A stretch of DNA of 64,000 bases from contig NZ_CP025249.1 of NCBI RefSeq assembly GCF_009930875.1, forward strand, positions 620,001 to 684,000. Reading direction: 5' to 3'. A program made the position numbers and the translations under genes. The number at the start of each line of letters is the position of its first letter. Positions within the stretch are counted from its first letter, which is position 1. This DNA comes from Actinomyces sp. 432. GTDB lineage: Bacteria > Actinomycetota > Actinomycetes > Actinomycetales > Actinomycetaceae. Below, one piece after another: positions 53,955 through 61,833 of the stretch. Below the pieces are notes generated by a model, which had not been told where the DNA came from, made no database searches, and saw only the letters and a list, made by a program, of their open reading frames with translations.

Positions 53955-54698
53955 TTACACCGTCTCCGGCGGCAGCACGTCCGTCTGCGCGGGCACGTTC
54001 GCGATCCCCACCGGGCAGGTGATGCCGTTGGGGCCATGGTTGCAATAGCCGTTCGGGTTCTTGTCCAGGTAGCCCTGGTGGTAGTCCTCGGCCAGGTAGA
54101 ACGGCCCGCCGAACTCGTCATACAGCTCCGTGGCCGGGGCGATAGTGGTCACGCAGGTGCCGCGTCCGAGGCGGGTCAGCTCGCCCTGGAAGGCAGTGCG
54201 GATTGCCAGCGCGGCGTTGGCCTGCGCCGCCGTCGTGGTCCATACCGCTGAGCGGTACTGGGTGCCGATGTCATTGCCGTGCCGGTTCAGCTGCGTGGAG
54301 TCGTGGTTCTCCCAGAAGGTGCGCAACAGGCTCTCCCCGCCCTCGCCGCACACGGCCGGATCGTAGGCCACGCGCACCGTCTCGGCATGACCGGTGGCGC
54401 CGGTACAAACCTCCTGGTACGTGGCGTTCGGGGTGGTGCCGCCCATGTAGCCCACGGCGGTGGCCACCACGCCGGGCTGGCGCCACAGGAAGCGCTCCAC
54501 ACCCCAGAAACAGCCGCCCGCCAGGTAGAGCACCTGGGTGCCTTCGGGCCAAGGGCCGTCCAGGGGTGTGCCCAGGACGACGTGCTCGCCTGGGAGTGGC
54601 AGAAGCGAGGCTTCGCGTCCAGGAAGCACGGCATTACGGGCCGGGCGGGGCCGCGCCGCCGAGCCGGTAGCTGGAGTGGACTGCGTAGATGCTGTCAT
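53955..54698 (-). CDS. msrA: Peptide methionine-S-sulfoxide reductase MsrA
   Basis: Repairs oxidised methionine; 247 residues. The catalytic motif is AGGCFWGVERFLWRQPGV, followed by VGYMGGTTPNATYQEVCTG, GHAETVRVAYDP, FWENHDSTQLNRHGNDIGTQ, YRSAVWTTT and YHQGYLDKNPNGYCNHGPNG. A recycling Cys is present in the C-terminal GYCNHGPNGITCPVG. The family core starts at about residue 45; the preceding tail is low complexity. The ATG at 54698 has no Shine-Dalgarno but a TACGGT box ends seven bases before it. No msrB is fused or adjacent. Confidence 0.95.
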   Translation of the reverse strand: MTASTQSTPATGSAARPRPARNAVLPGREASLLPLPGEHVVLGTPLDGPWPEGTQVLYLAGGCFWGVERFLWRQPGVVATAVGYMGGTTPNATYQEVCTGATGHAETVRVAYDPAVCGEGGESLLRTFWENHDSTQLNRHGNDIGTQYRSAVWTTTAAQANAALAIRTAFQGELTRLGRGTCVTTIAPATELYDEFGGPFYLAEDYHQGYLDKNPNGYCNHGPNGITCPVGIANVPAQTDVLPPETV

Positions 54699-54705
54699 GG
54701 GGGCG

Positions 54706-54711
54706 ACCGTA
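54706..54711 (-). promoter_or_regulatory. Candidate -10 of msrA (leaderless)
   Basis: TACGGT on the minus strand lies seven bases upstream of the ATG at 54698, explaining the absence of a ribosome-binding site. Confidence 0.35.
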
Positions 54712-54836
54712 CTCGCGGGAGCCGAACAGGTTAAGGGCCAATCATGGGAGTACGCCGGGGGCATATGAGCGGGAGCCACGGAATAGGGCGGATGCGGCAC
54801 GGGAGGCGCGACGGTCGGGTGGGTCCAGGTAATGAG

Positions 54837-54872
54837 CGTCCCGCTCCAGTCACGGGTGACAGGAGCGGGACG
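54837..54872 (-). terminator. Hairpin after greA
   Basis: CGTCCCGCTCC (54837-54847) pairs with 54862-54872. After one A-A mismatch an inner GTCAC/GTGAC stem continues, giving about 16 pairs. It is 24 bases past the greA stop in its direction of transcription. Confidence 0.8.
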
Positions 54873-54895
54873 TGAGGGTGATACGCTGCGGCCAG

Positions 54896-55390
54896 TCAGA
54901 GCGCCTTGACGTCGACGATCTCCGCGGTGATCTCCCTGCCGTTGGGCGCGTTGTAGCTGACCGTGTCGCCGGCGCGGTGGCCCATGAGGGCGCGGCCCAG
55001 GGGGGCGTCGGGGGAGAAGACCTTGACGCCCTCGGGAACGTCCTCGGTGATCTCCTGGCCGCCCAGGGCGAAGGTCTGCTCGCGGCCGGCCACCTTCGCG
55101 GTGACGATTGTGCCCGCGGTTACGGAGCCGTCGAAGGCGGCTGCGCCGACCTGCGCGTGCTCCAACATCTCGGTGAGCGTGACAATACGGGCCTCATTGA
55201 GTGAGGCCTCCTCGCGAGCCGCGTGGTAGCCGGCATTCTCGCGCAGATCGCCCTCCTGGCGGGCGGCCTCCACGCGCTGGGCGATCGCCTTGCGCTCAAC
55301 GCTCTTGCGGCGTTCAAGCTCCTCGGTGAGTCGGTCATACGCCTCCTGGGTGAGCCAGGTGCCCTGCGGTTCGGTGGTCTCGTCGGCCAT
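54896..55390 (-). CDS. greA: Transcription elongation factor GreA
   Basis: A 164-residue factor that stimulates transcript cleavage by backtracked RNA polymerase. The N-terminal coiled coil WLTQEAYDRLTEELERRKSV and the acidic tip RVEAARQEGDLRENAGYHAA are followed by LTEMLEHAQV and the C-terminal FKBP-like domain (PDAPLGRALMGHRAGDTVSY). AAGGAGGG precedes the ATG at 55390. The next genes (hemolysin III, cis-prenyltransferase, phoH2) follow the order near Rv1080c in M. tuberculosis. Confidence 0.97.
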   Translation of the reverse strand: MADETTEPQGTWLTQEAYDRLTEELERRKSVERKAIAQRVEAARQEGDLRENAGYHAAREEASLNEARIVTLTEMLEHAQVGAAAFDGSVTAGTIVTAKVAGREQTFALGGQEITEDVPEGVKVFSPDAPLGRALMGHRAGDTVSYNAPNGREITAEIVDVKAL

Positions 55391-55565
55391 GGTCCCTCCT
55401 TGAGAACGGCGGAAATGATGCTCAGGGGCTGTTCGGGTATAAGGCGCAAGTCTATACGTTCCTGCCGGATCGTGCTGCAAGGGTGACCAGGGCGCCAGGC
55501 GGGCTCGGGCTGCTTTGCCCGATCCGGGGTGGCTCGCGGAGCAGGCGGAGCTGGCTGCGCAGGGG

Positions 55566-55707
55566 CAAAGTGTCCATTCTTCGCCACTTTGACTCCGGCG
55601 GTGCCGTTAGCGCCTGCGGGAAACCGGTTCTGACCTGCGGAAATGTGGTAGCAAGTGCCTTCGGGGGTGGGTACGCGACCGCAAAGTGGCGAGAGATGGA
55701 CACTTTT
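55566..55707. repeat. 142-bp element with 26-bp terminal inverted repeats
   Basis: A 26-base arm at 55566-55591 (CAAAGTGTCCATTC then TTCGCCACTTTG) is matched in reverse complement by 55682-55707 with three mismatches. The left arm is itself bounded by CAAAGTG/CACTTTG. The 90-base interior holds no gene. It resembles a miniature inverted-repeat element or a large attenuator. No target duplication is evident. It accounts for the main structure in the 487-base gap 55391-55877. Confidence 0.7.
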
Positions 55708-55877
55708 TCTGTGGTTCGGCTCGGCAGTGCGGTAGCGTCGACGGCCAAGAGTCGTGCGCCTTCGCCAGTTCGCCCGCTGGCCGAGTTGCGCGGATCATGC
55801 AGCCAAGAGCACTTTCGACGGTTCGCGTACTCGGGGTGGCCGCGTCGCGATAGGGAGCGGCCGCCCTGGGCAGGACC

Positions 55878-56579
55878 TCAGCGGCCCAGCACCGCCAGAT
55901 AGCAGGCCACGCAGTGGCAGGCCCACGCGGCCACCGTGCAGGCGTGGAAGATCTCGTGGAAGCCGAACCAGCGGGGGAAGGGATCGGGCCGCTTGCGGGC
56001 GTAGATGACGCCGCCCACCGTGTAGACGAGGCCGCCGGCCACCAGCAGCCAGAAGATCGCCGGACCGCCCGTGACCCAGAACTGGGGCAAGAACCACAGT
56101 GCCACCCAGCCGAGCAGGATATAGAACAGGGTCGAAAGCCAGCGCGGCGCCGTTGGCCACAGCAGTGTGGTCAGGATGCCGAGTACGGCCCCGCCCCACA
56201 CGATTCCCAAGACCAGGCGCGCGGTTCCGGCATCGAGCAGGGCTACGGACAGCGGTGTGTACGTGCCTGCGATCAGCAGGTAGATGTTGGCATGGTCGAA
56301 TCGCTGCAGAACGGTGGAAACCGTCCGGGGGAAGTGTCCGTTGGAGATGTGGTAGACGCCCGAGTTGGCGAACAGCAGCAGGGAGCAGGCCAGGTAGGCG
56401 GCGCATGCCCACTTCAGTCCTGCGCCCGGCGCCAGCGCTGTCAGCACGATGCAGGCCGCCAGCGCCAGCGGCGCGGTGCAGGCATGGATCCAGCCGCGCA
56501 GCTTGGGTTTGACGGCGCGGGCGAGGTCGCTGGCGGCGCTGACTGCGGCCGCGCCACGCGACTGGATGGTGGTGCGCAT
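55878..56579 (-). CDS. Hemolysin III / PAQR-family membrane protein
   Basis: A 233-residue seven-helix protein. The PAQR landmarks are present: SGVYHISNGHFPRTVSTVLQ near helix 2, RFDHANIYLLIAGTYTPLSV (conserved Asp-His) and FHEIFHACTVAAWACHCVAC (C-terminal His-x3-His metal site). Despite the name, a haemolytic function is not expected; relatives are linked to membrane-lipid homeostasis. The ATG at 56579 has GAGGAG about nine bases upstream. It is divergent from the cis-prenyltransferase gene over a tandem operator-like repeat, as Rv1085c and Rv1086 are adjacent in M. tuberculosis. Confidence 0.92.
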   Translation of the reverse strand: MRTTIQSRGAAAVSAASDLARAVKPKLRGWIHACTAPLALAACIVLTALAPGAGLKWACAAYLACSLLLFANSGVYHISNGHFPRTVSTVLQRFDHANIYLLIAGTYTPLSVALLDAGTARLVLGIVWGGAVLGILTTLLWPTAPRWLSTLFYILLGWVALWFLPQFWVTGGPAIFWLLVAGGLVYTVGGVIYARKRPDPFPRWFGFHEIFHACTVAAWACHCVACYLAVLGR

Positions 56580-56616
56580 CAACGGAACTCCTCACGGGCG
56601 GTGGCTCAACAACAAC

Positions 56617-56651
56617 TTACGCTACCGTAGGTTACGCTGCCGTAGGTTACC
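56617..56651. promoter_or_regulatory. Candidate tandem operator, TTACGCTACCGTAGG repeats
   Basis: TTACGCTACCGTAGG (56617-56631) and TTACGCTGCCGTAGG (56632-56646) are directly repeated, with a partial third TTACC. Each contains the inverted half-sites TACG and CGTA with four bases between. It sits in the divergent promoter region of the hemolysin III and cis-prenyltransferase genes, just upstream of the hemolysin III ribosome site, so a TetR-type repressor could act there. Confidence 0.5.
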
Positions 56652-56763
56652 TGGAAAGGTGGGCTGTGGCTCAGTCTCGCGCTACCCTCGGACCTGGGCG
56701 CGCCCGCCGACCCTGGCGCGGTGGCGTCATGGCCAACCGGCGCGCACAGGAAAGAGACGAGTG

Positions 56764-57615
56764 ATGGCGGGCGACAACCTCCTCTACAACCTCTATGAGC
56801 GCCGCCTGGTCGCCCAGGTCAAGCCTGATCGTGTGCCCCAGCACGTGGGCGTCATCCTCGACGGCAACCGGCGCTGGGCCCGGGCCATGGGCATCGGCAC
56901 CGCCCAGGGGCACAAGCGCGGCGCAGACAAGATCGAGGAGTTCCTCGGCTGGGCGGAGGATGCCGGTGTTGGGGTGGTCACCCTGTGGCTGCTGAGCACG
57001 GACAACCTCTCCCGCGACCCCGCGGAGCTCTCCCCGCTGCTGGACATAATCGTCTACGCCGTCGACGAGCTGGCCGCCGCCGGCCGCTGGCGGCTGCGCC
57101 TGGTCGGGGCGGTAGACCTGCTGCCCGCGCCGGTGGCCGACCGCTTGCGTGCCGCTGTCGCCTCCACCGCCCGCAGTGGCAAGGGCGGCGGTCAGGACTC
57201 CGGTGCCCGGAATGGCGGTGACTCCGCGACCGCGGCGGAGGCTATGACGCCCGCCGACGACGCGGATGCGCGCATGCAGGTAAACGTCGCCGTCGGCTAC
57301 GGAGGACGCCAGGAGATCGCCGACGCCGTCCGCGACCTACTGCGGGAGCGTGCCGCCGCAGGCGCTACCCTGGAGGAGGTTGCGGGCTCCCTGTCCGAGG
57401 AGGACATCACTGCGCACCTGTACACCAAGGGGCAGCCTGATCCGGAACTCGTCATCCGCACCTCGGGGGAGCAGCGCCTTTCCGGCTTCCTGCTTTGGCA
57501 GTCGGTTCACTCCGAGTACTACTTCTGCGAGGTCTACTGGCCGGCCTTCCGGCGTATCGACTTCCTGCGGGCGCTGCGCGACTACGGCCAGCGCGAGCGC
57601 CGCCTGGGCAGGTAG
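56764..57615 (+). CDS. Cis-prenyltransferase (UppS family, Rv1086-like)
   Basis: A 283-residue Z-prenyl diphosphate synthase. GVILDGNRRWARAMGIGTAQ holds the Asp33 active site and the (I/L)DGNRRWA motif, TLWLLSTDNLSRDPAELSPL is conserved, and ELVIRTSGEQRLSGFLLWQS and SEYYFCEVYWPAFRRIDFLR form the IPP-binding end. A Gly/Ala/Asp-rich insert (about 139-170) is lineage-specific. By position next to hemolysin III, greA and phoH2 it corresponds to Rv1086, which makes short-chain Z,E-farnesyl diphosphate, rather than to the decaprenyl enzyme. The product length here is inferred. The ATG at 56764 follows AGGAAAGAG. Confidence 0.9.
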   Translation: MAGDNLLYNLYERRLVAQVKPDRVPQHVGVILDGNRRWARAMGIGTAQGHKRGADKIEEFLGWAEDAGVGVVTLWLLSTDNLSRDPAELSPLLDIIVYAVDELAAAGRWRLRLVGAVDLLPAPVADRLRAAVASTARSGKGGGQDSGARNGGDSATAAEAMTPADDADARMQVNVAVGYGGRQEIADAVRDLLRERAAAGATLEEVAGSLSEEDITAHLYTKGQPDPELVIRTSGEQRLSGFLLWQSVHSEYYFCEVYWPAFRRIDFLRALRDYGQRERRLGR

Positions 57616-57866
57616 CCCGGGGAAGGGGCGGGCGCGCGACCGTCCGGGTGAGTTGCCGCGGGTGTTGTTGGTGCCGTCAAGGCAGCGCCTGCTTAGCGGG
57701 GGCTGGCTGTACCCGCCTATGGTCGACGCCGAGCACGTCCTCGATCCCTTCTGCACACAAGCGAGTATGGTGAGCAGTATCACAGACGCGCTGTTTCTGG
57801 GCGTCCGGCGCTGCTCGCCGAGAACAGATGGAGACGGCACAGGCGGAGATACAGCTGGAGGCGACC

Positions 57867-59204
57867 ATGCGAACCTACGTCCTGGACACTTCGGTCCTGC
57901 TTGCCGACCCGCGCGCCCTGCTGCGCTTCGACGAGCACGCCGTGGTGCTGCCGGTCGTGGTGGTTACGGAACTGGAGGGAAAGCGGCACCATCCCGAGCT
58001 CGGCTACTTCGCCCGCTCAGCGCTGCGCCTGCTCGATGGCCTGCGTGAGCAGCACGGTCGGCTGGACCGTCCCATCCCGGTCGGTGACCGCGGCGGTACG
58101 GTGAGGGTAGAGCTCAATGGTGCTGACGATCACGTGCTGCCCGCCGCCATGCGCCTGGGCGACAACGACTCCCGCATCCTGTCGGTGGCGGTAACGCTGG
58201 CACGCCGCGCCCACCAGGGCGCCGGCGCGGACGACGGAGAGGTGGTCGTCGTCTCCAAGGACTTGCCGATGCGCATTAAGGCCGCCGCCGTGGGGCTGAC
58301 CGCGGAGGAGTACCGGGCTGAGCTTGCCAGCGAAGACATTTACTCCGGCATGACCGCAGTGGCTGTCACCGACGAGGAGATCTCCCGGCTATGGGGCGAC
58401 GGCGTCCTGGACCTGTCCGGGCTGGCGGATGAGGAGGCGGCCGACGACCTGGCGGCCCAGCCCACCCACACCGGCGTGGTGGTTAGCTCCCCGCGTGGCT
58501 CGGCCCTGGCGACCGTTGTGGGTGGAGCCTTGCACCTGGTGGACGCTTCCCGCGAGGTCTTCGGTGTGCGTGGGCGCAGCGCCGAGCAGCGCATCGCCAT
58601 CGATCACCTGCTCAACCCTGACATCGGCATCGTCTCGCTCGGTGGGCGCGCCGGCACCGGCAAGTCGGCCCTGGCGCTTAGCGCCGGGCTGGACGCCGTC
58701 GTCAACCGGGGCGAGCACCGCAAGGTCATGGTGTTCCGGCCGCTGTACGCGGTGGGGGGACAGAGTCTCGGATTCCTGCCCGGCGACTCCGCGGAGAAGA
58801 TGTCGCCCTGGGGGGATGCGGTTTTCGACACCCTCAGCTCGGTGGTGCCCACGGACCGGATCGATCGGATCGTCGCCGCCGGGCAGCTGGAGGTGCTGCC
58901 GCTTACGCACGTGCGCGGCCGCTCCCTGCATGATGCCTTCGTGATCGTGGATGAGGCCCAGTCGCTGGAGCGCAATGTGCTGCTGACGGTGCTGTCCCGG
59001 ATCGGCCAGAACTCCAAGGTGGTACTGACTCACGACGTCGCCCAGCGGGACAATCTGCGGGTGGGCCGCTGGGACGGCGTGGTCAGCGTGGTGGAGTCCC
59101 TGAAGGATCGGGACCTGTTCGCGCATGTGGACCTGGTACGCACCGAGCGCAGCGATATCGCCGAGCTGGTCACGCGCATGCTCGACGAGGTGCCGCTGTA
59201 CTAA
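57867..59204 (+). CDS. PhoH2-type PIN domain-PhoH ATPase (RNA helicase/RNase)
   Basis: A 445-residue fusion of a PIN nuclease domain (1-150: [48 protein letters not shown] carrying the metal-binding acids) to a PhoH ATPase ([20 protein letters not shown]alker A near 262-275; [19 protein letters not shown]alker [21 protein letters not shown]). Mycobacterial PhoH2 unwinds and cleaves RNA and is paired with an upstream antitoxin-like PhoAT. I find no convincing small gene in the 251-base gap upstream. The ATG at 57867 follows GGAGG by five bases. It is convergent with the PfkB kinase gene across a 23-bp repeat. Confidence 0.93.
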   Translation: MRTYVLDTSVLLADPRALLRFDEHAVVLPVVVVTELEGKRHHPELGYFARSALRLLDGLREQHGRLDRPIPVGDRGGTVRVELNGADDHVLPAAMRLGDNDSRILSVAVTLARRAHQGAGADDGEVVVVSKDLPMRIKAAAVGLTAEEYRAELASEDIYSGMTAVAVTDEEISRLWGDGVLDLSGLADEEAADDLAAQPTHTGVVVSSPRGSALATVVGGALHLVDASREVFGVRGRSAEQRIAIDHLLNPDIGIVSLGGRAGTGKSALALSAGLDAVVNRGEHRKVMVFRPLYAVGGQSLGFLPGDSAEKMSPWGDAVFDTLSSVVPTDRIDRIVAAGQLEVLPLTHVRGRSLHDAFVIVDEAQSLERNVLLTVLSRIGQNSKVVLTHDVAQRDNLRVGRWDGVVSVVESLKDRDLFAHVDLVRTERSDIAELVTRMLDEVPLY

Positions 59205-59246
59205 CGCGTGCCCGCGTTGGCGCCGAAACCCGCAGTCGCCTGCAAC

Positions 59247-59290
59247 GTCTACCGATCTCGGCATGTAATGTCTACCGACCTCGGTGAAGG
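59247..59290 (-). repeat. Type B 23-bp repeat, two units, 26 bases after the PfkB gene stop
   Basis: ACCGATCTCGG at 59251 and ACCGACCTCGG at 59274 are 23 bases apart, each preceded by GTCT. In the PfkB sense direction it reads TTCACCGAGGTCGGTAGACA. It lies between convergent phoH2 and PfkB genes. Confidence 0.88.
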
Positions 59291-59315
59291 GGGGCGAGTG
59301 TGCGGGGGCGGGGGG

Positions 59316-60272
59316 TTAGACGGTGGGTGACTCCAGCTCGGCGCGGGTGGGCGGGTTGGCGCCGGCGCGAGAGACCGTGATGTCGGCGATGGCGGCCGCG
59401 TGCCGCAGGACGCGCTCCAGGGCGGCGGCGTCGATGCTGCGCAGCGCCTCGCGCTGCTCGGCGCCCACCAGGCCCTCGGCCCAGATGCCGTCCTCGAGCC
59501 CGCCCATGAAGGAGTCGCCCGCACCGACGGTGTCGGAGACCACCACGGTGGGGTCGGCGGGCACCTCCATGCGCAGCCCGGACGCGGTCACCGCCAGCGA
59601 GCCCTGCTTACCCCGGGTAACGACGACGACGGCCGCGCCCAGGGCCAGCCACTCGCGCGCCACGGCCTCGACGTCCGCGTCCTCGCCATAGAACCACTCG
59701 ATGTCCTCATCGGAGCACTTGACCACATCGGCAAGGGAGATCAGCCGCTCCACCTGGGTGCGTGCCTGCTCGGGGGTGCCCATCAGCTGCGGGCGGGCGT
59801 TGGGGTCGTAGCAGATCGTGGAGGTGGCCCGGAAGTCTGACAGCACGCGCTCGACCGTGGCCGCGCCGGGCTCCAGGATCGCTGCGATCGAACCGGTGTG
59901 CACCAGCAGCGGCGCCGCCGTGCCCTCAGTGCGCTGCGGGTACGGCGGGTTCCAGTCCAGGTCGAACACGTAGGTGGCGGCACGGTCGGCCCCGATGGTG
60001 GCCTGCGCGGTGGAGGTGCGCGCGGCGCCGTCGGAGCCTGGCGTGAGCCGCACACCGGAGGCCTCGAGGTGAGAGCGCACCGCCTGGCCGCGCGGGTCGG
60101 TGCCGATCCAGCAGTCCAGCTCGGCGTCGCGGCCCAGGCGGCTGAGTCCCAGGGCGACGTTGGCGGGGGAGCCGCCGGGGATGTCTTGGGCGGGCTCGCC
60201 GGGGTGGATGACGACGTCGACGAGTGCCTCGCCGATGACAAGGGCGGTTCCTGCGGGGCCGGGTGCTGACAT
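59316..60272 (-). CDS. PfkB-family carbohydrate kinase (fructokinase-like)
   Basis: A 318-residue ribokinase-fold sugar kinase. ALVIGEALVDVVIHPGEP at the N-terminus, DIPGGSPANVALGLSRLGRD (PfkB signature 1), FRATSTICYDPNARPQLMG and VVVSDTVGAGDSFMGGLEDG (signature 2; catalytic Asp in GAGD) are clear. The sequence style resembles fructokinases, and the neighbouring sugar ABC importer supports a role in phosphorylating the imported sugar. The ATG at 60272 follows GAGGAG by seven bases; the ATG at 60287 lacks a ribosome site. xseB lies 72 bases upstream on the same strand. Confidence 0.9.
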   Translation of the reverse strand: MSAPGPAGTALVIGEALVDVVIHPGEPAQDIPGGSPANVALGLSRLGRDAELDCWIGTDPRGQAVRSHLEASGVRLTPGSDGAARTSTAQATIGADRAATYVFDLDWNPPYPQRTEGTAAPLLVHTGSIAAILEPGAATVERVLSDFRATSTICYDPNARPQLMGTPEQARTQVERLISLADVVKCSDEDIEWFYGEDADVEAVAREWLALGAAVVVVTRGKQGSLAVTASGLRMEVPADPTVVVSDTVGAGDSFMGGLEDGIWAEGLVGAEQREALRSIDAAALERVLRHAAAIADITVSRAGANPPTRAELESPTV

Positions 60273-60344
60273 GTTGGGGCTCCTCATGGTTGGTGGGCGG
60301 TGGCGAGGGCTGACGGTGACAAGCGAGTGCGGGTGGAAGAGCGC

Positions 60345-60635
60345 TCAGAAGGGTGTGGAGCTGGCGCCGGGGCCGGCGGAGTCGGCGGACTCGCTCCCAT
60401 CGCCGGCGACGGCGGCCAGGCGGGCGCGGGCGTCATCCAGCCAGGACTGGCAGCGGGCGGCCAGGGCCTCGCCACGCTCCCACAGCTTCAGCGCCTCTTC
60501 CAGCGGAACCTGACCGGCCTCCAGGCGCTGGACGACGCCGACCAGCTGCTCGCGAGCCTGCTCGTAGGGCAGGGAGGCGACGTCGGCGTTGGCGTCTGCG
60601 GGGCCGGTCGGCTCAGCGGGGGAGGGCGCGCTCAT
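60345..60635 (-). CDS. xseB: Exodeoxyribonuclease VII small subunit
   Basis: A 96-residue partner of XseA in single-strand DNA degradation. The XseB core is SLPYEQAREQLVGVVQRLEA, GQVPLEEALKLWERGEALAA and RCQSWLDDARARLAAV. N- and C-terminal tails are Pro/Ala-rich. xseA is not in the window, although the two are usually neighbours. It is divergent from the sugar importer operon at 60865. Confidence 0.93.
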   Translation of the reverse strand: MSAPSPAEPTGPADANADVASLPYEQAREQLVGVVQRLEAGQVPLEEALKLWERGEALAARCQSWLDDARARLAAVAGDGSESADSAGPGASSTPF

Positions 60636-60753
60636 GGCACTGATTGTTGCATGTGCGCGGTCACTGCGCGCCGGTTATCACGGCAGGGTACTGGCTCGGC
60701 TTGCCGCCCTGTGTCATCTGGCGGCTCGCGCAAAACCGCTCGCAAAAACGTCT

Positions 60754-60783
60754 TGACAGCAGGATGGGAGGCGGGCAAGATAT
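60754..60783 (+). promoter_or_regulatory. Candidate sigma-70-type promoter of the sugar ABC importer
   Basis: TTGACA (60754-60759), an 18-base spacer and AAGATA (60778-60783). Transcription would begin near 60790, leaving a leader of about 75 bases. Confidence 0.45.
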
Positions 60784-60819
60784 GCCTGCCAAATCGTTTA
60801 GGGCGCTCGTATCTTGCCG
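60775..60819. promoter_or_regulatory. Inverted repeat overlapping the -10, candidate operator
   Basis: GGCAAGATA (60775-60783) and TATCTTGCC (60811-60819) are perfect complements separated by 27 bases. The first copy contains the -10 box. A LacI-style AAATCGTTT lies between them. Either could be the site of a sugar-responsive repressor. None is encoded in the window. Confidence 0.4.
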
Positions 60820-60864
60820 TCTCAAGCGAACGGCGCTCACTCCCCGCCTAGATGGAGGACAACG

Positions 60865-61805
60865 ATGTCTAGTCCCGCCCCGCCGCCGCCAGGCGGCGTC
60901 GCACGTCCCTGTGGGCGCGCGTAGCCCGCCATTGGCAGCTGTACCTGCTGCTGGCCCCGGCGCTGATCTACCTGGTCGTATTCAAGTACTGGCCCATGTA
61001 CGGCGTGCAGATCGCCTTCCGCAACTACAACCCCATTGACGGCTTCCTGGGCAGCGAGTGGGTGGGGCTGGAGCACATCAGCCGCTTCCTGCACTCCTTC
61101 CAGTTCACCCGCATCTTCTTCAACACCATCGCCATCAACGTCCTCGGACTCGTCTTCGGCTTCCCCGTGCCGATCATCCTGGCGCTGCTGATCAACCAGC
61201 TCGCCTCCCGCAAGCTGAAGTCCTTCATCCAGACGGTGCTGTTCTCGCCCGCCTTCATCTCCACCGTGGTGGTGGTCGGCATGCTGTTCGTGCTGCTCTC
61301 GCCCCGCTCCGGGCTGGTCAACAACATCATCACCCTGACGGGCGGGAGGCCGATCAACTTCATGAACGAGGAGGGCTGGTTCCGGCCCATCTACGTCATG
61401 AGCGACATCTGGCAGAACGCCGGTTTCTCCATGATCGTCTACCTCGCCGCCCTGGCGGGCATCGACCCCAGCCTGCACGAGGCCGCGCGCGTGGACGGCG
61501 CCAACCGCTGGCAGCGCCTGTGGCACATTGACCTGCCCGGCATCCGTCCGATCGTGTCGATCATGCTGATTCTGGCGGTCGGCAACCTGCTCAACCTGGG
61601 CTTTGAGAAGGCCCTGCTGATGCAGACGGACCTGAACCTGGGCGCCTCGCAGATCATCCAGACCTACGTCTACGACGTGGGCCTCAAGAGCGCCCAGTTC
61701 TCCTACTCGGCCGCCATCTCCCTGTTCAACTCCGTCCTCAACATGATCCTGCTGCTGGTGTTCAACCAGGTCGCCAAGCGCGCGGGTCAGTCGAGCCTGT
61801 TCTGA
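60865..61805 (+). CDS. CUT1-type sugar ABC permease (LplB-like), with a one-base frameshift near the N-terminus
   Basis: About 313 residues when corrected. The ATG at 60865 has a perfect GGAGG six bases upstream and begins MSSPAP, but that frame ends at once. After the four-C run 60878-60881, one added C yields ARRRRTSLWARVARHWQLYL, then LLAPALIYLVVFKYWPMYGV, the normal N-terminus and first helix of this family. The remainder is ordinary: six helices and the inner-membrane EAA loop LHEAARVDGANRWQRLWHID, which contacts the ATPase. Without correction an internal ATG at 60996 would give a protein lacking the first helix. The ATPase is not encoded here, as is usual for CUT1 systems. Confidence 0.9.
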
Positions 61806-61833
61806 CCGCCCGCGAGATACTCGAGGAGACCCC

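Noticed and set aside
57616..57866. A PhoAT-like antitoxin gene before phoH2
   Set aside because: The short frame starting near 57767 overlaps phoH2, lacks a ribosome site and does not resemble PhoAT.
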